NCBI GenBank assembly: GCA_002437945.1
Contig: DJSB01000011.1
Span: 1-51,683, forward strand
Direction of reading: 5' to 3'
DNA from: Christensenella sp. UBA6345
Lineage (GTDB): Bacteria > Bacillota > Clostridia > Christensenellales > UBA1242
Length of the DNA stretch: 51,683 bases
The translations under genes were made by a program, and so were the position numbers. Shown here in pieces: positions 1 to 8,391 of the stretch (position 1 is the stretch's first letter; each line of letters begins with the position of its first letter). The notes under the pieces were generated by a model. It made no database searches. It saw only the letters and a list, made by a program, of their open reading frames with translations, and had not been told where the DNA came from.

Positions 1-105
1 AGTCGAAATTTGACGTTAGTCAAATCGAAAGTGTGCCAAGCACCTTTCGGAATCCCAAAATGTGCAGCCAATTTTTAAAATAATATACAACGAATGGCAA
101 ATACA

Positions 106-277
106 TGTCATTCTGAACGAAGCGAAAGCGGAGTTGAACCCGTAGGGCAACGGCAAAGCCGTTGGAATCTCAAAACATAAGGTTAATACTATCACATACC
201 TTGCCCGCCTAGATTACAACAAACAAGTTTGTCGCTTGTCCGCTTTGCTCCCAAGTTCGACTACGCTCATAATGACA
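106..277. repeat. MITE-like inverted-repeat element
   Basis: The ends are imperfect inverted repeats. TGTCATTCTGAACGAAG at 106-122 matches the reverse complement of 261-277, TGTCATTATGAGCGTAG. A small internal hairpin lies at 148-164 (CAACGGC-aaa-GCCGTTG). The element is about 170 bp, has no ORF, and its base composition differs from the flanks. Short non-coding elements of this kind are usually dispersed many times in a genome. I see only this copy in the window, so mobility is an inference. Confidence 0.5.
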
Positions 278-444
278 GGCGGGAAATTGAATTACTTGAC
301 ATAATAAACCAGTTTTTTAATTAAAATTTAATCTCACATAAATTACAATGCACAAGTTTATCACTTGATAAATAACAGACAAGCAAGATAGATAACTTAT
401 CATAGTATGTGAAATTAATTTTGTTTAATATTTAACTCATTAAC

Positions 445-481
445 AAAAAAATCTCCACAAGGTAAATTGTAGAGATTTTTT
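445..481 (-). terminator. Intrinsic terminator after the transglutaminase-fold lipoprotein gene
   Basis: Read on the minus strand, AATCTC-t-ACA pairs with TGT-g-GAGATT (one mismatch) and is followed by a run of Ts. It lies about 40 bp downstream of the stop of the lipoprotein gene. Confidence 0.8.
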
Positions 482-521
482 AATTTCTTAAATTATTATA
501 CTTAACGATAGTTACAATCTA

Positions 522-2609
522 TTAAGCAGCCAAAGATTGGGTGCTAATATTTTTTACTGATTCTGGCAAGTTAATTAAATTGATATTGTATATCGAACCT
601 TTAGTATTAGCACTAACTTGTCTAACTGTAGTTCCAATTAATAGTATATTGCCATCAGGGAATCCACAAGCAGTTTTTACTTTTTTACAAGCAGATGACA
701 TCTCTGCATCGTGTAATTCTGTATATCTATTAAGAGCAAGTGTAATATATTTCTCATCGAATGCCACTTCAATACCATATTGCTTATGTTGAAGCATATA
801 ATTAACCAAATCTTCAAATTCTTCATCAGAACTAATTATACGATTATGAAGTCCATCATAAGTAGATACAGCATAAAAATAGTATTCGTTATTAGCAGGC
901 ATAGATTCATTACGATCGGTATCAGATGCAGTATGAGTTGTCGAAACAAATGCATCACTAACCAAGAAATATTTATAACTTAAAAATTCTTTTGAGTTAA
1001 AGTTAACGGCTTCGCCACCGCTTGAAAAGTCATCTGCGTCAGTATTAGTAACTGTCCAAGTAATATCTACTATATACCAGTTACCATTAAGTTTAACTTT
1101 GTTCCAAGCATGCAAGCCACCCTTTACTTTACCTGTAATACGTACAGCATCTATACCTTCCATATTGCAAAGCAATGAGAACGTTTTTGAGAATCCATCG
1201 CAAACCGACAATCCATCGTATAACACACCTTCTAGGTAGAATGATGTGAATGCAGTAAAACTAGGCTCGGCTTTAGTATCACGACTAACTATATTATCAT
1301 CGTAAACACTATTATATGAGATATAATCAAATATAGATAGTACTTTTTCGTAGTCTGACATCTGGTCACTAATTATTGTACGTAACACATCTTTGGCTTT
1401 AGAATAAAGTTTGTATGCAGAGCAATCTGTAGTTAAAAACATAGGTGTTGCACCACTTTCAACTGCATGATAAAGTTGTTCGCTAGTAGTTACATATTGA
1501 ATTAATGGCTTATTATTAGTAGCAAAATTGTCATAATCAGCCGAACGTTTTTCATAATTAACTGTTTCGTAATATGGAGTATCAAGTGTATTTTGTGTGC
1601 GAACTGCAGACAATTTTTCTGTAGGTTCAGTACAAGCAAATATAAATTTAATTGTAATATCATTTTTGTATGGGTTAAGACTAGACAATCCAGCCAAAGA
1701 TGTATCATAATCACAAGTTTCAGTAAAACTTGCACAAGCATTATTGACAGCAGTTGTTAAATGGATATGTTCTTTCGTGCCATAACTATTAGCCAAATTT
1801 TGTAGATAATCGCTAGCAAAATATACTTTTACTTCTTCTATTCTATTAATAAACATGTAATATGCTAATTTGTTAAGTTCGGATTGGTCTGTAATATAAT
1901 AATCACCTAGATAGCCATCTACAAAGAAATATTGGCTATTATAAGTAGGTTGTACACTACAAGTATTAGCATAAACAACATCTGACAATATTAGAGTTGC
2001 GTTGCTATCCATAACTCCAACTCTTAACATAACCACTTCATCGTCACTTACATAACTTGAATAGTCAAAAGCATTGATTTTGGTTTCAAACAACTGTTCA
2101 CCCACAGAATTGGAGTACATAAATACATAATATATATCTTGATTTTCTTTTGCATCCCAAGTGACTACATTATTTTCGACTTTAACATTATTGATAAAAC
2201 TTAATGTTACATTCTCCACTTTAACATTTTCAAGTGCAGATTGTGTCGATGCACCAATAAGATAAGTCACCGTATTGGATTTTTTACTATCATTATATTT
2301 ATTAGCCTTGGCTATGACATATATCTTATAAAGTTTAGTTTCTTCATTAATTTTTGAAGCAAATACATAATAATTTTCGGTATCGCTATTAAGCACTGTA
2401 TCTACGCATTCTTCGTTGATATATACATCATACTCGGTAGCATTTTCCACCGCTTGCCATGTGATTTTCTTATCATCAGAATTAAGTGTGATGGTAGGAG
2501 AATCAAGTGTAGGCTTAAACCAGTTATCAAAAAAACTACAACCAGTTAAGCCAACAACCGAAAACAACATTATTACTAAAGATAATATGGTTATAAGTTT
2601 CTTTTTCAT
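522..2609 (-). CDS. Transglutaminase-fold lipoprotein with duplicated flanking domain
   Basis: A 695-residue surface lipoprotein. Residues 1-24 form a lipoprotein signal peptide with lipobox LTGC (Cys24). A fibronectin-III-like module follows (ITWQAVENATEYDVYI), and a second one sits near 150. The core resembles the transglutaminase/papain-like fold, with a likely triad of Cys470 (SVCDGF), His500 (GLHAW) and Asp515 (VDITW). Segments before and after this core resemble each other: an acidic or DG-containing start, then EL..LAYYM or EF..LVNYM, then a helical Ala/Cys-rich part, suggesting a duplicated domain around the enzyme. The start has a strong AAAGGAG site. This fold in bacteria includes proteases and cross-linkers; the substrate is unknown. 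It is the last gene of the SipW/TasA-like locus, so an activity on surface polypeptides is possible. Confidence 0.8.
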   Translation of the reverse strand: MKKKLITILSLVIMLFSVVGLTGCSFFDNWFKPTLDSPTITLNSDDKKITWQAVENATEYDVYINEECVDTVLNSDTENYYVFASKINEETKLYKIYVIAKANKYNDSKKSNTVTYLIGASTQSALENVKVENVTLSFINNVKVENNVVTWDAKENQDIYYVFMYSNSVGEQLFETKINAFDYSSYVSDDEVVMLRVGVMDSNATLILSDVVYANTCSVQPTYNSQYFFVDGYLGDYYITDQSELNKLAYYMFINRIEEVKVYFASDYLQNLANSYGTKEHIHLTTAVNNACASFTETCDYDTSLAGLSSLNPYKNDITIKFIFACTEPTEKLSAVRTQNTLDTPYYETVNYEKRSADYDNFATNNKPLIQYVTTSEQLYHAVESGATPMFLTTDCSAYKLYSKAKDVLRTIISDQMSDYEKVLSIFDYISYNSVYDDNIVSRDTKAEPSFTAFTSFYLEGVLYDGLSVCDGFSKTFSLLCNMEGIDAVRITGKVKGGLHAWNKVKLNGNWYIVDITWTVTNTDADDFSSGGEAVNFNSKEFLSYKYFLVSDAFVSTTHTASDTDRNESMPANNEYYFYAVSTYDGLHNRIISSDEEFEDLVNYMLQHKQYGIEVAFDEKYITLALNRYTELHDAEMSSACKKVKTACGFPDGNILLIGTTVRQVSANTKGSIYNINLINLPESVKNISTQSLAA

Positions 2610-2715
2610 GTTTCTCCTTTTTTTATTAAATACAAATAATACAACAAATAAAATCTTATATTTATTTAATTAATCACACAACTAATATATTTTGTGTTTA
2701 TTTTGTATTATTTAA

Positions 2716-4107
2716 TCATTTTTTCTTAATTTTATGAGCCAATTCAACCAATTTGGCTTTAGATTTTTTCTTTCTAGTCGAAACAATAACAATGGCTACA
2801 ATCAAGATTATTGCTACAGAAATAAATAATATAATCCACCAAATATTAATCTCATTGTTTTCTTCTTCTTGATGGAAACCTGTATCAACATATGTTTCGG
2901 TCATATATTGAACCCAATGTTGTGGAGCATTGGTCCAAGTTTCACGGTTTTTTATAATATTAGGTATGGCTTCTAGTGCTTCAATCTGCACCTTTAATAC
3001 TGCATCATTGCCACCAACTACTTCTGTAATATTAGTTTCGCTAAATCTTAACCAATCTATTAATACTACTTTATCGTTGGGCCACAGAACTTTACGACAA
3101 TAGTAATATCCATCATCTTCTTTAACTACTGGACTAGGGTCAGTAGGACTACTAGGGAATTGGGCTTCCCACTCTGGGTTATATTTTTCCCAGTTCTCGG
3201 TGTCTGGTTGAATATAGATAAAGTCATCATATTCGACACCATTAATAATAAGAGTCATTCTAAATCTTAAGTATATAGTAACCCAATCGTTACCTTCATC
3301 GCCTTCTATCTTTTCACTATTGCGGGCAACTATAACCAACTTATATTTATCTCCCGGACTTATATCTTTAGGTATTAATTCGCCCGAAACTTCAGCGTCA
3401 TAGAAAATATCTTTATTGGTCATATCTACACTAACTTTAATAAAATCTTTACTATATGTAGATGTTTTTTGTAAATATAGATATACACCCATAGTGATAG
3501 TGGCCACCAACAACAATATAAGCACAACTGTCAAAACAATGTTTATACTTTCACGTCTTAAATTAACAATATCTTTTGTACGTTGACGATTGTATCTATA
3601 TATGTCTTCAATCAATCTTTCATTTTTACGATGAATTTGATTTTCTGGAACATCACTTTCAGGTTCTGGCTCGACTTTTTCTTCACGCATTAATTCTTTT
3701 TTAATGCGTTCTATTTTTTTATAATCAATTTTTTCTTTTTTCTTTTCAGTGTTTTCGTTAGACTTTTCTTTATTATCTGTCTTTGTAAAATCAGCATCAG
3801 AATCTTTTTTTACTTCTGATGCTTTAGTCGAACTATTGGTATTGTCGGCAGTACTTAAATTATTGCCTGCCTTAACTGTATTATCATTATAGTTAGCACC
3901 ATTATTAACACTACCAGTTTTTGGCTTATCTGCATCAAACCTTTTTGTTTTTGATTTATCATTGTTATTTAAGGATTGATTATATTTAGATAATTGATTA
4001 ATAGATGGATTATCTGAACTATTAACTTTATTTTTTGCATGAGAAGAAGATGCCGATTTATCGGCACTAGAATTAACAACTTTCTTGTCTTCCTTTTCTT
4101 CTCCCAT
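2716..4107 (-). CDS. Bitopic membrane protein of the TasA-like locus (putative anchor)
   Basis: 463 residues. The first ~190 are charged and rich in Ser, Asn, Lys and Asp, and are probably disordered and cytoplasmic. A membrane helix follows (NIVLTVVLILLLVATITMGV), then an extracellular domain of about 220 residues, then a second helix near the C-terminus (WWIILFISVAIILIVAIVIV) and a basic tail. The ectodomain shares elements with the neighbouring TasA-like proteins, including an aromatic DGYYYC motif and a late IEALEAIPN segment where the others have V.AIQ. It lacks the FAW[FY] export signal and keeps both helices, so it is better read as a membrane anchor or base than a released subunit. 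It starts 16 bp after the preceding gene, so the two are probably co-translated. No specific family recognised. Confidence 0.7.
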   Translation of the reverse strand: MGEEKEDKKVVNSSADKSASSSHAKNKVNSSDNPSINQLSKYNQSLNNNDKSKTKRFDADKPKTGSVNNGANYNDNTVKAGNNLSTADNTNSSTKASEVKKDSDADFTKTDNKEKSNENTEKKKEKIDYKKIERIKKELMREEKVEPEPESDVPENQIHRKNERLIEDIYRYNRQRTKDIVNLRRESINIVLTVVLILLLVATITMGVYLYLQKTSTYSKDFIKVSVDMTNKDIFYDAEVSGELIPKDISPGDKYKLVIVARNSEKIEGDEGNDWVTIYLRFRMTLIINGVEYDDFIYIQPDTENWEKYNPEWEAQFPSSPTDPSPVVKEDDGYYYCRKVLWPNDKVVLIDWLRFSETNITEVVGGNDAVLKVQIEALEAIPNIIKNRETWTNAPQHWVQYMTETYVDTGFHQEEENNEINIWWIILFISVAIILIVAIVIVSTRKKKSKAKLVELAHKIKKK

Positions 4108-4123
4108 ATTATTACCTACTTAA

Positions 4124-4897
4124 TTAAATATTACTATCACTACCTGCAAAGGCTTCGGCAAAGATAGATTCTACATTACGGATAGTAGTAACCATATAAG
4201 TACCAGTATTATCTTCTGGCGAAGATGGTATAAGTGCTTGTATAGCCTGTACCGAGAACCAGAATGTAACCTTGGCAGTACTAAATTTATTGTCCACTAT
4301 GGTTGGCATAATGATTACTTGGTCTTTGTTAGGATTAAGGAAATCAATTACTGGGCCTGCTTCACAATCTATATGTTCGACAGTAGAGTTTTTAACATCT
4401 TGGGTGTCGTTATTACCATTGGTATAATACCACCAGCCAGTATCTGAATCTAATATCCATGGGTGTGACTCTCCGTTAAAAGCAGCCTTGGTCATAATCT
4501 GTTCGTTAAGCAATCCTACAAGTTCGGCTGTTTCTTGTTGGTTGGCAGAGCCACCTTCTACAGTAACGTTAAGTTTAACACGCAAAAGAGCGGGTGTCCT
4601 ACTTGCTTGGAACTTGACACCAGCATAAGTGTTAATACGCATACCCGGTAAAAGACGTGGTGAGTCTATAGTAAATGGTAAATCTGCACCATCAGGCAAA
4701 ATTTTACCATCATCAGACTCGGTAATATTGACTACAACTGGGTCGCCAAGACTAATAGTGGTAACACTTCTGTCCGAACTTGCAAACCACGCAAAAGTAG
4801 CACCTGCAACTAATGAAATAGCCAAGAGTACACTCAAAACAATTATTAAGCTTGTGTATTTATTAATCTCTTTTGATACTTTCAACTTAACTCCCAT
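4124..4897 (-). CDS. TasA/camelysin-like secreted protein with SipW-type signal
   Basis: 257 residues. The N-terminal helix ends in GATFAWFASSD, the hallmark of SipW-dependent signal peptides (hydrophobic stretch, small residues, then AWF/AYF). The mature part has LLPGMRINTYAGVKF and a following LLRVKLNVTVEG strand, a WWYYTNGN aromatic motif, and VQAIQALIP near the end, as in TasA/CalY-type beta-sandwich subunits. There is no C-terminal anchor. The ATG at 4897 has its AGGA very close; a TTG at 4885, five bases after GGGAG, is a credible alternative. It should be cleaved by the SipW-like peptidase encoded upstream and may assemble into fibres. Confidence 0.75.
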   Translation of the reverse strand: MGVKLKVSKEINKYTSLIIVLSVLLAISLVAGATFAWFASSDRSVTTISLGDPVVVNITESDDGKILPDGADLPFTIDSPRLLPGMRINTYAGVKFQASRTPALLRVKLNVTVEGGSANQQETAELVGLLNEQIMTKAAFNGESHPWILDSDTGWWYYTNGNNDTQDVKNSTVEHIDCEAGPVIDFLNPNKDQVIIMPTIVDNKFSTAKVTFWFSVQAIQALIPSSPEDNTGTYMVTTIRNVESIFAEAFAGSDSNI

Positions 4898-4963
4898 GTC
4901 CTAAATAGACACTATTACACATCTTAATCATTATTAGTATATTAAATTTTTAGGTTTTAGTAA

Positions 4964-5016
4964 AATAAAAAATCCCCAAAAATAAGTTAATTTATAATAT
5001 ATTATATATTTAGGGG
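4964..5016 (-). terminator. Intrinsic terminator after the 5024-5878 gene
   Basis: On the minus strand GCCCCTAAATA pairs with TATTTTTGGGG across an AT-rich loop and is followed by ATTTTTTATTTT. It starts 8 bp past the stop codon. Confidence 0.75.
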
Positions 5017-5023
5017 CTATATT

Positions 5024-5878
5024 TTATTCAGTTAACCATGTATTTGGGGATAACCAGTAACCTTGTGAATAATTGCTAGCATAGTCTACACTCTCACTTG
5101 TTATAACCAAAATATGTTTATTATTGGTCTTCATATCTTTTTGAATACCTATAGGTATAGTGATTGATTGGGTCAATACTATATCTATTTTTTCTTTTAT
5201 TAACTGCTTGTAATAATAGTATCCGTCATCTCCCTTATACCATAAATCATCAGTTTCAATATCTAAAGACAAGTTATTACCATCTCCATTAATCATATCC
5301 GCCTTAACTCTTAACACAAGTGGATTAATCACTTTATCAATATGGAGTTTAACTACCTGTGGATATTCCACTCCTTCAATAATATTTTTAATCAAACTTA
5401 CGGCTTTACTTGAACTTTTATTTATGCCAACTTCCAAGTTAATTTCTTTTAAAAAAGTTTGTGAATTATTTTTCGTCACATTAACATATTTTGTTATAAA
5501 AATACTCGATAATATGCTTCCAATTATTGTCATTACCAAAAGCACACATACTGCCCAAATTAAGCCAATTTTTACTCGTTGAAGTTGACTAATTTTTAAG
5601 TTAAAATCATCTTTATTATTTTCGCTTCCATTATCGCTATTTTTTGTACTATTTTTATCTTCTAATTGGTTACTTACATCTTTACTTTTTGTCGATTTTT
5701 TTAATTGATTTTGTTGATATTGACTAGTAGCATTATCACTTAAATTTTTACTATTTTTTGTATCTTTTTTACTCACTCCACTTCCCTTATTTTTAGTATT
5801 ATTACTTATAGGTTTAGTATTTCTAGTTGAATTGTTTTGCCCAGATTTTTGTATATTTTTTGATTGTTTTTCATTCAT
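5024..5878 (-). CDS. Single-pass membrane protein with disordered cytoplasmic tail, TasA-like locus
   Basis: 284 residues from the chosen ATG at 5878, with AAAGGA 11 bases upstream. An in-frame start at 5920 would add 14 residues but has no clear ribosome site. Residues ~1-105 are Ser/Asn/Lys/Gln-rich and probably disordered. A membrane helix follows (KIGLIWAVCVLLVMTIIGSI), then an ectodomain of about 150 residues containing GDDGYYYYKQLI. That aromatic motif is shared with the other proteins of the locus. There is no FAWF signal, so it probably stays membrane-bound. Its build parallels the 463-residue protein at 2716-4107. No family recognised. Confidence 0.65.
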   Translation of the reverse strand: MNEKQSKNIQKSGQNNSTRNTKPISNNTKNKGSGVSKKDTKNSKNLSDNATSQYQQNQLKKSTKSKDVSNQLEDKNSTKNSDNGSENNKDDFNLKISQLQRVKIGLIWAVCVLLVMTIIGSILSSIFITKYVNVTKNNSQTFLKEINLEVGINKSSSKAVSLIKNIIEGVEYPQVVKLHIDKVINPLVLRVKADMINGDGNNLSLDIETDDLWYKGDDGYYYYKQLIKEKIDIVLTQSITIPIGIQKDMKTNNKHILVITSESVDYASNYSQGYWLSPNTWLTE

Positions 5879-5940
5879 AGAGACATTTATCCTTTTACAT
5901 ATTTTAATAATTTTTAACATAAAAATAGTCTTTATTCATC

Positions 5941-5975
5941 AAACAAAAATACAGACACATATTCTGTGTCTGTAT
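5941..5975 (-). terminator. Intrinsic terminator after the 5992-6705 gene
   Basis: A perfect 11-bp stem, ATACAGACACA/TGTGTCTGTAT, with a five-base loop. On the minus strand it is followed by TTTTGTTTG. Confidence 0.85.
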
Positions 5976-5991
5976 CATTATAATTAATCTA

Positions 5992-6705
5992 TTAATCTTC
6001 AATAAGTTTACCCCAAGTAGGATTATTAATATCTTTAATTGGGTTTTCTACGTTCATAGTTTGGATAGCACTAACAACATAATCTACTGTTATATCTTTG
6101 TTAGCAAATATATTAGTAAGTTTAGTACTAATGCGAATTTGACCATCGATAAAAGTATGTCTTTCGCCATTATAAGCGGTACGTGCTTGTATTACTCCAT
6201 CAACGTTCTCACTAAATACCCACCATTTTCCACCATCATCACTACCAAAATCCACTTCAACCCAATCGCTTCCTATTGGATTAGGTGCGCTACTACCATT
6301 GTCAAAATCAACCAATCCTTCTTCAATTATGTCGCCACCCATATCTGTTAACGCATTAGAACTTACTTTAAGTTTAACCCTTACAAATGCGGGAGAAGAT
6401 GGACGATTTTCCATACCCATAACAAAGCCTAATTTCATATTAATCTTTGTACCCGGTAATATAATAGTATCTTCTAAAGGCAATGAAATTGTACCACCTT
6501 GTGGACCTTTTTGTGGTACATTAATATCATCAGTAATATATATTTCTACGGGGTCAGAAAGTCTAATACCCAACATATCCGAGATAATACGTGTATACCA
6601 TGCAAAAGTCACACCGCCGACTAAAGTCATAAGCAGTAATGCACTTAATATTATTATGGCTATGCGTTGTGAATTAACCAAATTATCACTTTTACGTTCG
6701 GTCAT
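5992..6705 (-). CDS. TasA/camelysin-like secreted protein with SipW-type signal
   Basis: 237 residues, strong GGGGG ribosome site. The N-terminal helix (AIIILSALLLMTLVGGVTFAWYTR) is a SipW-type signal. The mature domain has LPGTKINMKLGFVMG, AFVRVKLKVSS, a KWWVFSENVDG aromatic motif, AYNGERHTF and VSAIQTMNV near the end. It aligns by eye with the 257-residue protein at 4124-4897 along most of its length (PG..IN, [FL][VL]RVKL, [AF]YNGE.H, V.AIQ), so the two are paralogues. No C-terminal anchor. A structural, exported fibre-type subunit is the most likely role. It has its own terminator. Confidence 0.78.
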   Translation of the reverse strand: MTERKSDNLVNSQRIAIIILSALLLMTLVGGVTFAWYTRIISDMLGIRLSDPVEIYITDDINVPQKGPQGGTISLPLEDTIILPGTKINMKLGFVMGMENRPSSPAFVRVKLKVSSNALTDMGGDIIEEGLVDFDNGSSAPNPIGSDWVEVDFGSDDGGKWWVFSENVDGVIQARTAYNGERHTFIDGQIRISTKLTNIFANKDITVDYVVSAIQTMNVENPIKDINNPTWGKLIED

Positions 6706-6801
6706 TATCTATACCCCCTTTTTATTCTACACTAAATAATACATTAATCCAATAAATTAATAACATATTACATAAATACATTATGCGTAATTGTATTAAT
6801 T

Positions 6802-7455
6802 TTAATTACCACTTTTAATTGGTGGGTCTTCATAATCATATGGTTTAATTGCTTCCTTCCAAGCATCTGGCGCAAAAGTCCATTCTGATGCAAATGAGTA
6901 CGCTTTATAATATCTTTGAATTGCATACACTGTAATAGTTATTTCTATAGGTTGGTTTTTATCTATATTATTAATATCGTTGGTTACATATATACCTGTA
7001 TTAAATGTAGCAATTTTTGTATCACTTATATATCCTACATAATAATAACATTCGTCTTGTTCGCTATATATCCAAGTTTGTTTACTTTCTGCTTCATCTT
7101 CTGGAGAAACATATAATACTGGAAAAACCACATTATGATCCTTAACTTTATAATTGGTCTCTAATTTAACTTTAATATATGCTTCGTCAGTATTATTCTT
7201 ACATTTAATTGTAGTAGGCATATTATCATAAATTTTGTCCGGTTGTAGATATTCTTCATCAAAAGTTAAATCAGCATCTACTTCCAACTTTACTTCGCCT
7301 ATAATTAACACTTTTTTTGCTGTCTCACTCTCACCAAACCATGCGGAAGTAACAAAATAAAATATTAAAAAACATAAAATGATAATGATAAGCAATGAAA
7401 TAACTTTATTAAATTTTGCACCTAGATGATTATAGTCATAAACGCTATCTTCCAT
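6802..7455 (-). CDS. TasA/camelysin-like exported protein, divergent signal
   Basis: 217 residues, GGGGGA ribosome site. After a short cytoplasmic N-terminus (~17 residues) comes a hydrophobic helix ending in YFVTSAWFGES, a variant of the SipW-type signal with Ser before AWF. The mature part has AYIKVKLETNY, an ECYYYVGYIS aromatic motif, FNTGIYVTND and VYAIQRYYKA near the end. These positions match its neighbours, so it is a diverged paralogue. It is likely secreted after SipW-type cleavage, although the longer N-terminus leaves a retained membrane form possible. Confidence 0.7.
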   Translation of the reverse strand: MEDSVYDYNHLGAKFNKVISLLIIIILCFLIFYFVTSAWFGESETAKKVLIIGEVKLEVDADLTFDEEYLQPDKIYDNMPTTIKCKNNTDEAYIKVKLETNYKVKDHNVVFPVLYVSPEDEAESKQTWIYSEQDECYYYVGYISDTKIATFNTGIYVTNDINNIDKNQPIEITITVYAIQRYYKAYSFASEWTFAPDAWKEAIKPYDYEDPPIKSGN

Positions 7456-7551
7456 TGCTATCCCCCTTTTATAGATTTTTAATATTTATCATATACAACA
7501 AATAAGTTAACAAGAATATTTATAGTAATCACTAATTAAACTTAAGGAAGT

Positions 7552-8256
7552 TTATGCTTTTTTCCATGCTGTCCATTGTTCTAAAAAGTCTGAAGTCAAA
7601 ACACCAAAAGGTTTATCTTTATCGTCTGCATTTACTTGATATGCATTACCTGAATATGCCACAATTTCGGCACGTATATGCACAAACACATCAGTATTAT
7701 CTAGTCCGCTAACAGTAGGTGTAATATTATCAATTATCTTTTTAGTAGTACCTGCATTAAGTTGTTCGTTAAGGAACGAATTAAATGCATATAAATCATT
7801 GATTAATTCATGGTCATATAGATTAACCCAGTTGGATTGTGTCATATTCATTTGATTGGTTTGAATTATAAATTTAGCACCTGCTAAATCGGTATAGTGG
7901 TCTACCGGTCCTTCATCAGATGAAATAACAACAAAACATCTCACAATCCCTGGTATAGTACCTGTATTCTTAACTCTCACATCAAGAGCCTTTGTTTCGT
8001 TAAGTGCACCCAAAGTAACTTTAACAGTAGCACCCACATTATATGTACCATCATCTTTTATTGTACCGTTAATTTTTGTGTCGCCATTATAAAGTTCGAT
8101 ACCAACTTCACCTATTGTCGAACCACCTTTGTCTTGGAAAATATCAGTCAACCATGCAAAGGTAATACCTAAAGCCAACACAAGAGCAATTGCAACACTA
8201 AATATTGCAATAATCACTCTATTATCTATTAAACTTGTCCACCTTTGTTTTTGCAT
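7552..8256 (-). CDS. TasA/camelysin-like secreted protein with SipW-type signal
   Basis: 234 residues. The signal is a helix ending LALGITFAWLTDIFQDKGGSTIGEVGIELYNG; the typical order of TasA relatives, signal then a short G-rich link then a first beta strand, is clear. The mature domain has VRVKNTGTIPGIVRCFV, like the v-NtG.pa-yvRv motif of camelysin-type proteins, and a late VFVHIRAEIVAYSGNAYQ segment. It is the first TasA-like gene after sipW in the transcribed direction and has its own promoter (8283-8311), so it may be the major subunit. Biochemical role unproven. Confidence 0.78.
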   Translation of the reverse strand: MQKQRWTSLIDNRVIIAIFSVAIALVLALGITFAWLTDIFQDKGGSTIGEVGIELYNGDTKINGTIKDDGTYNVGATVKVTLGALNETKALDVRVKNTGTIPGIVRCFVVISSDEGPVDHYTDLAGAKFIIQTNQMNMTQSNWVNLYDHELINDLYAFNSFLNEQLNAGTTKKIIDNITPTVSGLDNTDVFVHIRAEIVAYSGNAYQVNADDKDKPFGVLTSDFLEQWTAWKKA

Positions 8257-8282
8257 AATTAACTACACTTACTCCTATTTTA

Positions 8283-8311
8283 ATTTTACGATTTTTTGGC
8301 TTTTTTGTAAA
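8283..8311 (-). promoter_or_regulatory. Sigma-A-like promoter of the first TasA-like gene
   Basis: On the minus strand, TTTACA, 17-base spacer, TAAAAT. It sits just after the sipW terminator and about 27 bases before the ATG at 8256, allowing separate expression of the subunit gene from sipW. Confidence 0.6.
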
Positions 8312-8333
8312 GCAATTATATTAACTACAAAAG

Positions 8334-8370
8334 TTAAAAAATAGGTATATGTTATTAGCATATACCTATT
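8334..8370 (-). terminator. Intrinsic terminator after sipW
   Basis: A perfect 12-bp stem, AATAGGTATATG/CATATACCTATT, with a seven-base loop. On the minus strand it is followed by a T run, 22 bp after the sipW stop. Confidence 0.85.
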
Positions 8371-8391
8371 ATATTATTTACTATTTTTATA

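Larger units (their letters stand above)
1..521. other. Left-edge intergenic region with repeats
   Basis: I find no gene with a ribosome binding site here. The first 300 bases look less AT-rich than the rest of the window. They hold a hairpin at 26-49 (CGAAAG/CTTTCG outer and GTGC/GCAC inner arms, one bulged T), the inverted-repeat element at 106-277, and a terminator at 445-481. Two stretches, 212-241 and 341-370, are imperfect direct copies of each other (ATTACAA..ACAAGTTT.TC.CTTG), so part of this spacer has probably been duplicated. Confidence 0.6.

Noticed and set aside
6299..6739. A 146-codon plus-strand ORF
   Set aside because: Antisense to a clear TasA-like gene, with no ribosome site; no support as a gene.
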